Assembly: GCF_964355755.1 (NCBI RefSeq)
Contig: NC_092675.1
Location: 16,071,312 to 16,135,311, forward strand
Length of the DNA: 64,000 bases
Direction: 5' to 3'
Source: Antedon mediterranea
Taxonomy: Eukaryota; Echinodermata; Crinoidea; Comatulida; Antedonidae
Shown: in pieces, positions 12,301-21,300 of the stretch
Position numbering within the stretch: position 1 is the first letter of the stretch
Layout: the number at the start of each line of letters is the position of its first letter
Notes under the pieces: model-generated
Told to the model about the DNA's origin: nothing
Seen by the model: only the letters and a program-made list of their open reading frames with translations
Databases searched by the model: none
Translations under genes and position numbers: made by a program

Positions 12301-14632
12301 AATATAATCGCTAGTAATGTGTCTTGATCTAACCAGGTACCCATTTATACCTGAGTGTAGATGAGCTACCGTAAGTAATGTGACTTGCCTAAGGATACGG
12401 TGAGAGTTATTAGAGGGATTAGAACTTATGATGTCACGATCAGTAATTGAACGTCCAACACACTATGCCTGCCACAAACTCTCTATTTTTGTTGTGTTTG
12501 ATGTTTTTTTTTCATTTAGTGAAACCACATTTGGCAAACTGAGCTACTTAAATCCAATGGACGTCCGGCAGTATCTTTACTGCTTAACCGCTAAGCAACA
12601 TCCAGGTTCTCAAAAGGTCATACTAAAAGGTGTCTCTAACATCGGCAAACTTGACATCGTGTGGAGAACCAACCTTGGGGAGAGAGGTCGTTTGCAAACC
12701 AGTCAACTTGAGAGAGTGGTAAGTTATGTTTGTCATTGACAAGATGCAGAGCTGATTAGTTTATAAGCAGGATTTATTATCCAATATTTTATCCATCTTT
12801 TAATTGGCGAGTTATTCGCTGTTGGATGTACATGAACAAAAATTACACATCAAATAGTTTATCCTTGAAATTGTAATTGGGAAGAATCTTGTTCAAAATA
12901 AAATGTCATTCTGTTGCTATGTAGTGGACTTTTTCCATGTAATCATACATTTCCATTTGGTATAAATTTATTCAATTCAACTTCAGAGAAAATATACCAT
13001 AACATGAACCATTACTAAACAAAAAGCAAAAACCCCTCTATATACCCTACAGAGTCTTTAAACATACATTTCTAAAAATGAAAAAAATATTGTACCACGC
13101 CGAGAGTGTTAAAGAGTCGCTATCCAATCAAGTTTGAACAATACCATGAAAGCCCCAGTGGTCTAATGGTTAGGACATCTGCATATCAAGCAAAAAGTTC
13201 CGGGTTTGAGTCTCCGTTGGGGCGACTTTTTCTCATTCTCACAGATTTTCTCATCTTATCGTTTCAAATCAATTAATTAAATTTCAGTATATCACCAGAC
13301 GGTTTAGAATTTATTCTGTGCCTGTGATGTTGATATATAATGTATATGTATACATTTGTGTTGTGATGTACATACGGTAATGTTTTTCTTGTAAGGCACC
13401 TGGCTATGGTGATGTACGACTTGCAATCAACGAGGTTCCAGATGGTGTACAAATTGAAAAACCATTTAATTTCAAGTGCCAGATTACAAGTTGTTGGTAA
13501 ATATATATTTGTCTTCATCTGACATGCAAACCAGTACCAACTCTTTAAAAACATAGTATAATGGCATTGGTTTGGTTTTGGCTAAACAAATCCTGAAGGC
13601 TGTATTCACCAATCACATATTTCTCTTAACTTAAGAAAAAATGAAGTGTTTCATTGAAGTGGTATTCACAAAGGTTTTAAGGTTAAGTGAAATCCTTAAC
13701 TTGGTCTATTTTTCCCTTTCACTTCCTCCTCCCTGTCCCCCAATCCTCTTACTCTTTTTTTTTAATATGCAAATTAGTTTTTAGAGAGGAAAGTGATTGG
13801 ACCATAGGGGAATTAAATCCTCTGTGATTGGACAATTGAACTCATGAATATTTATGATTATTTTTACCCTTAAATTAGGTGTTTTCCTTAGGTAAGTGAA
13901 TCCCTTAACACATTTGTGAATAACCCTTAAGTGGTTCCCTTTGTTACAGGAATTCTTAAATTTTAAGGGTAATTATTTCCCTTAGCCTAAGTGGGATAAA
14001 AATAGTTAAAAAGTGCTTAAGTGAAAAACTGAAGCAGTTTAGAAACTGGATTATAACAGTTTTGTATGATCAAAACCTTTTGGGTTTGTGTTTCAGTGAC
14101 CGAACAATGGAACTAAGGTTAGTTTTGACCAATACCACAAAGGGTCTGCACTGGATTGGTGTATCCGGCAAGCAGTTAGGCAAGCTTGGACCAGGGGCTA
14201 GTATGGATATTGATCTAACACTGATGGCATCTGTTCCTGGGCTACTGGTAAGACTTCAAGAATTAATTGTGACGCACCATATTATATTAGTACTGTAGTT
14301 GCATTTCTGCATATGAAGAAGAGCTACTAGAAAGGGCTTTGAACAAAAAAGGTATATGGCGGGACATAATTGTCTGGTAGATGCTCCAGATAATAATTTC
14401 TTCACAATGTTACTATAATATGATGAAAATAAGATGACGATTTGAACAGCAGAATTTCTTATAGTAATAGTTCATTTTGAATTTCTGTTTAGTTATTTTC
14501 ATATAAAAGTATATATATCTTCATTTACAGAGTATTTCTGGTCTAAGACTTACAGACCAGTACCTTAAGAGAACATACGAACATGATGACATTGCTCAAG
14601 TCTTTGTTTACACCAACTTAGAGGGTGCTTGA
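3364..14632 (+). CDS. TRAPPC13: TRAPP complex subunit 13 (5' partial)
   Basis: Ten coding exons, all with GT-AG introns and matching phases: 3364-3432, 3723-3822, 4143-4358, 5321-5393, 5688-5732, 11983-12116, 12520-12718, 13396-13496, 14097-14247 and 14531-14632 (TGA). From the ATG at 3366 they encode 395 residues. Recognisable blocks are MRLTKPSF at the start, [73 protein letters not shown] and [20 protein letters not shown]. These are collinear with human TRAPPC13 (~417 residues; DUF974/PF06159 plus a C-terminal beta-sandwich). The first exon starts in phase with a split codon, and vertebrate proteins carry ~16 more N-terminal residues, so a short upstream exon is missing; I could not find it in 1-3360. 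In the family the protein is a peripheral subunit of TRAPP III, acting with Rab1/Ypt1 in ER-Golgi traffic and autophagy. The 6.2-kb fifth intron is full of repeats. Confidence 0.95.
3971..4046. mobile_element. MITE family M1, partial copy
   Basis: Matches the centre and one end of the ~140-bp M1 family: ATATGGTAGTGATATGACAT, ATCGTGTCCATAT and TTTGATAGTGTA. Fuller copies lie at 14910, 19436, 47924 and 59323. It sits in TRAPPC13 intron 2. Confidence 0.7.
4415..4771. mobile_element. TTAA-flanked MITE (family M9), full copy
   Basis: The ends read TTAA-AGATGTATTGTCCCCC and, inverted, TTAA-AAATGTATTGTCCCCC, with TTAA at both outer edges. This fits a piggyBac-type TTAA target duplication. It has no coding capacity. 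Partial relatives are at 28010-28129 (minus) and 37888-38010 (plus). It starts about 57 bp after the third TRAPPC13 exon. Confidence 0.8.
4885..5143 (+). repeat. 16-bp minisatellite, about 16 copies
   Basis: Head-to-tail copies of TTTATGATGAGGCCTA, nearly identical apart from a few single-base variants (GAGTCC, TTTGTG, TTTAGG). The array is in TRAPPC13 intron 3, ending ~180 bp before the next exon. The unit contains AGGCCTA, a word over-used throughout the window. Confidence 0.95.
5500..5573 (-). repeat. tRNA-like SINE head or tRNA relic
   Basis: On the minus strand an A-box-like stretch (GAGTCTAATGGTTATGACGC) is followed ~30 bp later by a B-box (GGTTCGAGTCTCG), with a foldable anticodon arm CTTGC/GCGGG. 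The loop residues are not those of a standard tRNA, so a tRNA-derived SINE head or pseudo-tRNA is likelier than a working gene. Confidence 0.55.
6121..6450 (+). repeat. composite minisatellite (GTCCCCTGAATAG)
   Basis: A tandem array built of two alternating half-units: GGATGTCCCCTGAATAG, and either AGGTGTCCATTTAATAG or GAGTGTCTCTTTAATAA. Together they make a ~34-36-bp higher-order repeat with occasional dropped half-units. It lies in the long fifth intron of TRAPPC13. The minus-strand open frame across it is only a translation of the repeat. Confidence 0.9.
6451..7560. other. TRAPPC13 intron 5, nothing recognised
   Basis: AT-rich intronic sequence between the minisatellite and the AATAAACGCC repeat. 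I see no coding blocks, inverted repeats or tandem structure in it. Confidence 0.4.
7570..7885. repeat. AATAAACGCC-type repeat
   Basis: Carries dispersed words such as CGTATTTATTCGAACAAGCC, CCCGAATAAACGCC and CAATAAACGCCCGAAG, separated by AT-rich filler. Related sequence is at 33615-33735 and 50215-50294. It looks like an old interspersed element family in a TRAPPC13 intron. Confidence 0.55.
8461..9083 (+). repeat. 67-bp satellite-like tandem array, nine full copies
   Basis: Units start at 8461, 8528, 8595, 8662, 8729, 8796, 8863, 8930 and 8997, with a truncated tenth at 9064. The period is exactly 67 bp. Copies differ by very few substitutions (TATCT/TATTT, GCATAC/GCTTAC). Each unit contains an inverted pair AGTATGAT...ATCATACT around the perfect 12-bp palindrome TACATTAATGTA, so each can fold into a nested hairpin. 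It lies in TRAPPC13 intron 5. Confidence 0.97.
9493..9568. repeat. short inverted repeat (hairpin)
   Basis: ACTAGAGTCTGAACTG is matched by the inverted CAAGTTCAGACTCTAGTT, giving a ~16-bp stem with a loop of about 40 nt. It is probably a tiny MITE. The loop is larger than is usual for a microRNA precursor. Confidence 0.6.
9570..11065. other. TRAPPC13 intron 5, nothing recognised
   Basis: AT-rich intronic DNA with homopolymer runs. There is a local near-duplication of AAATATATCATCTAACTTCAT-type text around 9640-9710. No gene or element could be supported. Confidence 0.4.
11066..11898. mobile_element. palindrome-rich TIR element (CTCAGAT family)
   Basis: The outer ends are inverted: GGTGTCTAAAAAACTCAGAT on the left, and on the right a sequence whose complement begins GGTGTCTAGAAAACTCAGAT. 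Each end region contains repeated palindromes such as TTTTCTAGATCTAGAAAA and CTCAGATATCTGA. The centre (about 11625-11720) is collinear with 24480-24570, so both belong to one family. No transposase is present. It ends 84 bp before TRAPPC13 exon 11983-12116. Confidence 0.85.
12225..12478 (-). mobile_element. tRNA-derived SINE, minus orientation
   Basis: Contains the block CAGGTACCCATTTATACCTG and, further on, a minus-strand tRNA-like head with an A-box-like GGCATAGTGTGTTGGA and a B-box-like AAGTTCTAATCC. This layout is that of a SINE type common in marine invertebrates. It lies between two TRAPPC13 exons and ends about 40 bp before exon 12520-12718, close to the branch-point zone. Confidence 0.65.
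12745..12845 (+). repeat. SINE 3' domain fragment
   Basis: The stretch with TTTATCCATCTTTTAATTGG and TTCGCTGTTGGATGTACATG is alignable with the 3' half of the SINE at 19915-20160 (AATCCATCCTGTAATTGACA, CGCTGTTGGATGCGTATGAA). It starts just after the donor of TRAPPC13 exon 12520-12718. Confidence 0.6.
13152..13225 (+). repeat. tRNA-like sequence (SINE head or pseudo-tRNA)
   Basis: Acceptor-like arms GCCCCAG/TTGGGGC, an A-box (TGGTCTAATGGTTAGGAC) and a B-box-like GGGTTTGAGTCTCC occur with near-tRNA spacing. The anticodon stem has a mismatch and the T-arm is imperfect. I therefore call it a tRNA-derived repeat rather than a working tRNA. Confidence 0.5.
13598..14010. mobile_element. putative MITE with GTATTCACAAA ends
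   Basis: GTATTCACCAA and GTATTCACAAAGGTTTTAAG on the left face an inverted TTTGTGAATAACCCTTAAG on the right, with inner mirrored TTAAGTGAAATCCTTAAC and GTAAGTGAATCCCTTAAC. It fills most of the intron between TRAPPC13 exons 13396-13496 and 14097-14247. Confidence 0.5.
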
Positions 14633-14805
14633 AAGTATGATCCAATGAGCACTCTGTGTGCACGACATTGCTCAAGTCTTTGTTTACACCAACTTAAGGG
14701 GTGCTTGAAAATATGATCCAGTGAACACTCTGTGTGCATGACATTGCTCAAGTCTGCTTTTACACCAACTTAGAGGGTGCTTGATCCAATGAACAAGCTG
14801 TGCAA
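14588..14805 (+). repeat. 76-bp tandem triplication spanning the TRAPPC13 stop
   Basis: Copies start at 14588, 14664 and 14740 (the third partial), each beginning GACATTGCTCAAGTCT. The first copy is the genuine end of the TRAPPC13 coding sequence ([14 protein letters not shown], then TGA at 14630-14632). Copies two and three lie in the 3' UTR and no longer code within the gene. The last 45 coding bases including the stop therefore occur nearly three times in a row. Confidence 0.95.
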
Positions 14806-14909
14806 TATCAAATATAAGACTAACACTATCTTGAGTGATGGTAATGGTACATGACATTGTATAGACTCACCACACGACACTGGAATAATGGAACACTATA
14901 TCAGTAGAA

Positions 14910-15050
14910 GCTCTTTGATGTAGTCTATAAACTTTGTGACAAAAAAAATGTGATGTGCCCATATATGTACATTATGTAATATCACTACCATATTTAAGAA
15001 TATCACTACCATGTTTGGGCACAACTAGTTTGATAATGTAGACAGAGCTT
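14910..15050. mobile_element. MITE family M1
   Basis: AGCTCTTTGATGTAGTCTAT on the left and GATAATGTAGACAGAGCTT on the right form the inverted ends, with the family core (GTGATGTGCCCATAT, ATATCACTACCAT) between. It sits in the TRAPPC13 3' UTR or just beyond it. Confidence 0.75.
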
Positions 15051-15063
15051 TACTAAAAATCCT

Positions 15064-15069
15064 AATAAA
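15064..15069 (+). promoter_or_regulatory. candidate polyadenylation signal AATAAA
   Basis: The first AATAAA I see downstream of the TRAPPC13 stop, about 430 bp after it and just beyond an M1 MITE. No transcript evidence is available. Confidence 0.35.
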
Positions 15070-15272
15070 AAATCTCCAAAGATCTAGGTGATGCCATAAA
15101 AATAATATGAATTCAAGTGTTTTCAATGAAGGTATTCACTGTGGATGAAGTGAATGTAGATAATGATTGTTATGTTCATTATAAAAACACAATCAGGAAT
15201 CATCTGTTTACACTATTCAATCATGTTTACTAAATGATTTTTTCAAAACAAGGTAATCATTACAGTAATCAT

Positions 15273-15426
15273 TAGGGCCAATTTACAGTAACTGTAAACA
15301 GAAAAGCTGTATCTATCCTGAACGGAAACCGCATGTTCTCTCCGCACTTTGTGTAAATGGTCATAAGGAATAACAGGTTCTATATTTTTGTTAATACCTT
15401 TACCGCATCTGTGTAAATTGACCTTT
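15273..15426. mobile_element. MITE family M3 (AGGGCCAATTTACA ends), copy 1
   Basis: Ends AGGGCCAATTTACAG and GTAAATTGACCTT are inverted to each other. The interior contains GGAAACCGCATG and CCGCATCTGTG. A second copy with the same ends lies at 55581-55757 in the PTCHD3-like gene. Confidence 0.7.
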
Positions 15427-15689
15427 AAGGTATATATTGGACACATTCCTATATTTTATAAATATTAAGTGGTCACTAATGTATAGAACGAACAAGATTA
15501 TTATGGTAAACCTTATTAATGTTGCATAATATATTATACAAATAATGAAGGTTTATGAGTGTAATGGTACAAATAATGGCATGAGGTGAATGATGAAAGG
15601 TTATATTTCAACGAGGCTAAAACACTTAGGCGTAGCCTAATACTAACAGGCCTTAGGCCTAGCTAGACCTACGCTGAAAGACAGCAAGA

Positions 15690-16335
15690 CGAAATTTCAA
15701 CAGGCAACTGGAAATCATCTGGGCTAATTATGTTTTTTCCAACGATTCCACGTCTTGTAGAGATGTTCCCATTAATCAAAATCCTAAAAGTAGTACATAT
15801 ATATAGAGTATCACGGTGACGTCACAACGATAGAGGGCGCTGCATGGAATGCGTTCAGCGCTACTATGTTGATAAACAGTAAAGATCTGTATTTCTATCA
15901 AATTATGTATCTTAGCTTGATTTTTTTTTAACTTAAACTGTAGTTGAAGAATAAATAGATGATTAAAAACAAATATTTAGTGATCTTTTGAAATTTAGTT
16001 TGTTTTTATTCAAAATTATTAAGTTTTAAAATGACTACTTCAATAAGCCTATTCCAAACCATTGGTGATCTTGGAGTCACTCGGGCAGGCTGAACGCATT
16101 TTTGGTTGCGCTAGCACAGTGATACTCTATATCTCTCCAAAAAAAGAACTACCGTCGCCAAACCAGTCGTAACAATAACATAGGTGGTGCTGTTGTATTT
16201 CAAACGCGAACAGATTTTTTTCTTCGTACACGAAAAAAAGTACTATTAAACTATCGTTTAATAGTGCATACTATTGCACGCCATGTGACCCAAAATCATC
16301 AAATCAAATTTATTTAGGTGTTATATAAATTAAAA
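15690..16335 (+). repeat. dispersed repeat D1, copy B, interrupted by a MITE
   Basis: Collinear with 2790-3190 in the same orientation. The match runs to about 15790, is broken by an inserted inverted-repeat element (15800-16135) and resumes with GCCAAACCAGTCGTAACA, then GCCATGTGACCCA and TTATTTAGGTGTTATATAAA. Confidence 0.75.
15800..16135. mobile_element. MITE nested in repeat D1
   Basis: ATAGAGTATCACGGTG on the left is inverted as CAGTGATACTCTAT on the right, and an inner TGCGTTCAGC pairs with GCTGAACGCA. Copy A of D1 lacks this segment, which marks it as a later insertion. Confidence 0.85.
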
Positions 16336-16699
16336 TAGGGTATGTTGAATAAATATTGTATACCTATATCAAATTGTATTATCATGAGTATTTTCTTTTT
16401 CATTATGACACACTAGTTTTTCTTAACATTATTGTATGAGTGGATGTGAGTTGCAATATTAACTAGAAGCACAATTATCCTCCGCCTAGGAATATGAAAA
16501 TTTAATTACATGTTCCCATACAGCTATGAAACCATCCTTTAACATATTATAAAAATCGGGCAATAACTTTTTGACTCATCCTGCTAACAAATAGAAAAGA
16601 AAGAAACACACAAACATGTAACCGACCATGATAACCTGTCGCCATTCTGGCTAAGATAACAATGGGTTGGTGTACAGTAGAGTGTATTTAATACATATT

Positions 16700-16782
16700 G
16701 TAGTAAGTGGCTGAGCGGTTAAGACAGTGGAACCGTAATATGTAGCCATAACATCGGCAATAGTTCGAGGCTCACTCGCTCC
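16700..16782 (+). repeat. tRNA-Leu/Ser-like SINE head
   Basis: GTAAGTGGCTGAGCGGTTAA resembles the 5' half and A-box of a class II tRNA, followed after a long variable region by a B-box-like AGTTCGAGGCTCACTCG. The pairing is too poor for a functional tRNA. Confidence 0.45.
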
Positions 16783-17770
16783 ATGGTTCTGGTGGTAGAA
16801 CGATTTATTTCGGATAACTACCTTTATAAAAAACATAACAGATCAATATTGTGGTATGTTAATAATTTATTGAACAAAAATTGTGAGAACTGAGCGAAAT
16901 ACTTGACAAAATGTAATTAATATTTCGGCCCAATACTGAAGATAGGCCTACAGATACCCAACAACAATTCAGGCCGATAACTTGAACATTGTTGACGTTA
17001 TTATGAAACTAATATTGGCATTCTGCCATTATAAAATTTACTGACTATAACTTCATATCTTCTGAATATTTATATTCAAGCATGCTTTGGACATTTTTTC
17101 AATGCTGGTTAAAAAATGATTAGTTATCATAATTTTTTTGGAAAGACATTATATGGAATGTTCACTTTCCTTTGACCATTTACTGACTTATTATAAATTG
17201 AATGCATGTTTCGCAGATTTATCAGTAACAAATTGAAGATCAATTAAAAATTTGGTTGTGGCATTAAATAAATGCAATGGGTACTAAAATAATTATAGTA
17301 GTGGTAACACTTTTAAAATAAACAAGTTACCATCAAGTGTGTTGAAACATACAGTACTAGCAACATGTTGTAGGAACAAATGTAGTACTAGTTTATTAAG
17401 TAGGTAGGTAGAATAATTAGCAATGCTTTTATGACAAAGCATGCTGATAATATAAACCCAGGCTACTGAGGTGGGCTGGATATCACCCAGATGCAAACAG
17501 AAAATACTTGATACTTATACATACTGTATGAAATAGATTGTTAGCAATGGTTTTGAGTGTGTTGTCCTCTTGGAAACATAAACAAATTGACACAAGCCTC
17601 AACTGAGTGTTCATTAAATATCCTTTAAGTATTTATTTGGTATTTTTGGATGATTAGGTTACTATTTTTGTATCTTAAAATGCACCAGCTTATTTGCAAG
17701 TCATGAAATATTCAAACATTATGTGACATCCAATTTAATACGATTTTTTTTCAGTTTTAAAATGTCTATC

Positions 17771-18065
17771 TAGAGCCTGTTCAGACACATGTAATGGTCG
17801 TTGTGTGGTGTAAAAGATAAACCAGCTGTTTCAAAAACCCATCTCATGAGGTGGATTTTTAAATTACACCTTAAATCGTAAGCTGATTAACTACAAGATA
17901 AGGGGCAATTTGACTTTACGAGTGTAAAAAGATGCACAAAATGTGAATTTGCTGAGTAAATTTTTTCAGTTTACAAAAGTAAATTGTTTGTAGTTCGACT
18001 GGTTATTCCCAAGAGTAATTTAGGTTACACATGTAAGTGAGTTTAAAGTCTGAACACAGCCCTAA
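17771..18065. mobile_element. MITE with AGAGCCTGTTCAGAC ends
   Basis: TAGAGCCTGTTCAGACACAT on the left is matched by the inverted AAGTCTGAACACAGCCCTA on the right. It has no coding capacity. It lies downstream of the SGT coding end, probably in or near its 3' UTR. Confidence 0.75.
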
Positions 18066-18390
18066 TGTTATTATCTTTGCTTTAAGCGTCACAATGAATA
18101 AATAAAACAAAAACTTAGACCAATAAATCAATGCCCTTTTGAATTAACAACATTCTACATAAATTATTCCAGAAAATATTTAGTGCAACTTGTGCCAATT
18201 TTAATTCATTATAAAAAAGTATTAGTAAAATAAAAATATATTTAAAATTAACCTTAAAAATAAAATTGTAATTTTGAAGAGTTGTACGTAAAAAATACTG
18301 AACTCTATATTACAACCTTGTATAATAATTGATTAGTTCAATTCATCCTTCATCTTTTGTGATTGTCTCAAAAGTTAAAATTGAAGTCAT

Positions 18391-21300
18391 TCAAACACCT
18401 GAAATAAAAAAATAATGAAAACTAATATATATTATCAAATGTTACAGTATCGTTTATTCCTGAATGTCTCAGGCAGAAATCATGAATAATCAGGGAGTGG
18501 GCTAAATATTTCTTAAATGATAAAATGAACCGTCGGGTTCAAGTTGTTGAGCTGAAGACCTGGATTTCAAATCCCATCAAAATGTTGTTTTTTTTTAATA
18601 TTTGAGAGAGAATAGTTAAGAGGGTTATAGGTTTAGTATATAGGAAGTAGGTCAGCTATTTAGGAAATAGATCTCATGCATTATTCATGATTTCTGCCTG
18701 AGACGTCAAGGAATACAAATTTCACGTCTTGGCCATGGACTTGGTCCTGCATTGAAAAAGCAACATCAGCTCTAAAGCCGATTTTCCACTAGGATAATTT
18801 GTTCACGTGAATCCAACATTTTGCAGAGAAAAAAATTGTGCTACTTTTCAATTACAAGAGCAAATAGCTGCCACTTTCATGTTTATCGCATGCTTACTGT
18901 GCTTTTTGATTCGCATGTTATAGCACATTTCCTGAGCTCTGATTGGTTGTGCAATTTTTCGCTTCACAGAAACAAATCATATTTGCTGAATCGGAAAAAC
19001 TCAAGGAACTAGAATTTGTTGCAGAGAGGGATTTGGAACATGAATATGCATGTGTATAAGTTGATGCTGTTGATTCATGCCAACAAATTCGTCTAGTGGA
19101 AAATCGGCTTTAGTAATATAATGCTTTAATCTATAAGCAGCAATATCATAAAACATTCTCAATCGAACAGAGGAAAGCAGCAGACCTCCCTCTAATTAAA
19201 TAAGCTGTTTACACTTACTACCAGTGCCACCTCCTCCATTTGGAGGCTCTTCTTCATTTCCTCCTGGCATTTGTTGGAATTGTTGTTTTAACTGTTCAAC
19301 TAATTCTGGGTTTTGCTGCTGGACTTGTTGCGCTAACTGCTGCCCTCTATATTGTGGAAAAATGATTACATTATATTATGAAAGTATTTTGTTATCCAAT
19401 TCATATATATTATATAAAGGCGAAAACAAATTCTAAAGCTCTGTCTACACTATAAACATTGTTTGATAAGTGTGATATGCCCAAATATGGTAGTGATATG
19501 ACATCATTATGTCCATATGGGCATATCACATTTTTTGTCACATAAAGCTTGATGGCATAGAAAGAGCTTAATTCTATAGTGTTATAAATATATTTCTTGA
19601 CTCAGAGTCTAGCACTGGATGATAGAAGAGAAATTCTGGTTTCCAGTACTAGGAAAGTCGATTATGGGAGTTGATTTTAAGACATAAAATTTGAATAACA
19701 GCTGTGTACATACGCCCTGAGTAGATTGGATATACCAGCAGCTTGTTGGTTAGTGTTTGTGCCTTCTTCTGTTGGTTGGGTTTGGTCTGTACTTGTTTGA
19801 GTTGTTGAACTTTCACTTACTTGTTCTGCACCAAGTGATCCACCACCCATTCCTTGTCCTAATATTCCATGCATCCTAAAAATTGAGAACAAATGTAAAT
19901 AAATATGTAGTGGAGCTGTAACTTGTTGGTTAACGTACTTGCCTTCCCATCCCAAGGTCCAGGGTTCAATCCTGACCTAGTACCAGGGTTGTAACTCGCA
20001 ACTTTTTCAACTCCACTCTCTTAGTCTCAACAGGGAGATGTCTCTCTGGTCTCAATAAGACTTTGTTTATAAGCACAATAAATTATTAAACAGTTAATCC
20101 ATCCTGTAATTGACAGGTTTGTCCTCGCTGTTGGATGCGTATGAAATAAGTAAATAAATAAGAGGTTTCATCGATGGTTTTGGTGATTTTTTAATTCAGT
20201 ATTTAATTATCTTATTTGACATATCTGTTTCAATCAATCTACTTACTTGCATAAGTAGTAATTAAAAAGAATTCTTATTTTTTATCTTTAATATTTTTCG
20301 TGAGGTAATTTCCCGCATGATCGTAATCAAAACGGAACAAAGTTGTTTCAAAGTTCAGTTCAAAGTAAACATAATTAAAATATTTATGAAAAATTATGAT
20401 ACAATAATAAGAATAAGAATTTAATAAGGAATTTATTTTTAACGTATCTTACATTTGTTGCATCTGTGGGTTTGACATCATTTGTGATGCCTAAAAAATA
20501 AAGGTAATGTTAACGTTTAGTAAAACCAATGCTCTGTTTCTGTTCTGTATCTGTGTTTTGGTCGAATAAATAAATGAAATGAAAAGAAATGAAAAAAGAT
20601 GAAAGGGAAGTAAACCGCCTTCAATATTAAAGGATAAGTTTATTGAACTAATATTTAATTTTGAACAGTAGGTGTAATAATATAATAATAATAATAATAA
20701 AATATAGATATAATATCATGTATACGTTGAATGAGAAAATGTTTATATGTTGAAAGCATGTCTATCCTATTTAATGAGGTGGAATCAATCAAATAATATA
20801 TTCTCTCCATTCAACTGACAAACTTTCATCTGTACACTATATTATCAATAAATGTAGATGGAATTACATACCATATTCATTAACATTGGGTTATTTAAAA
20901 CAGATCCTATATCCATACCACCAAAGCTTGGTTGTACACCAAAACCACCCTGCATTCCCTGATGATGACAAAAAAATACATATAACCATAGTTGTATTGA
21001 ATAAAACATCAAACAAATAAAACAAGTCTGGCAAAGCGCGAAAATGTCTATTAAACACACATTTTAAATAAATCTTTTTAATATTAAATATTATTTTAAT
21101 AATACATTTTTTTATTGTTTCTTTTGCCTATCTGGATAAGTGTTTCTTCAAAATACCAGACTAAATATTTTGGCAAATATAAGCCTAATACAGGTCAAAT
21201 TAGCAATTTAAGTAACTGTACCTATCTCTTGTATATTAAACAACAGTGAAAGAGGTAGTAAAAAGTAGATTTTGCCATGCACTTGTGACGTGACAGCAAT

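Noticed and set aside
13152-13225. Functional tRNA
   Set aside because: The anticodon stem mismatch and poor T-arm argue for a tRNA-derived repeat.
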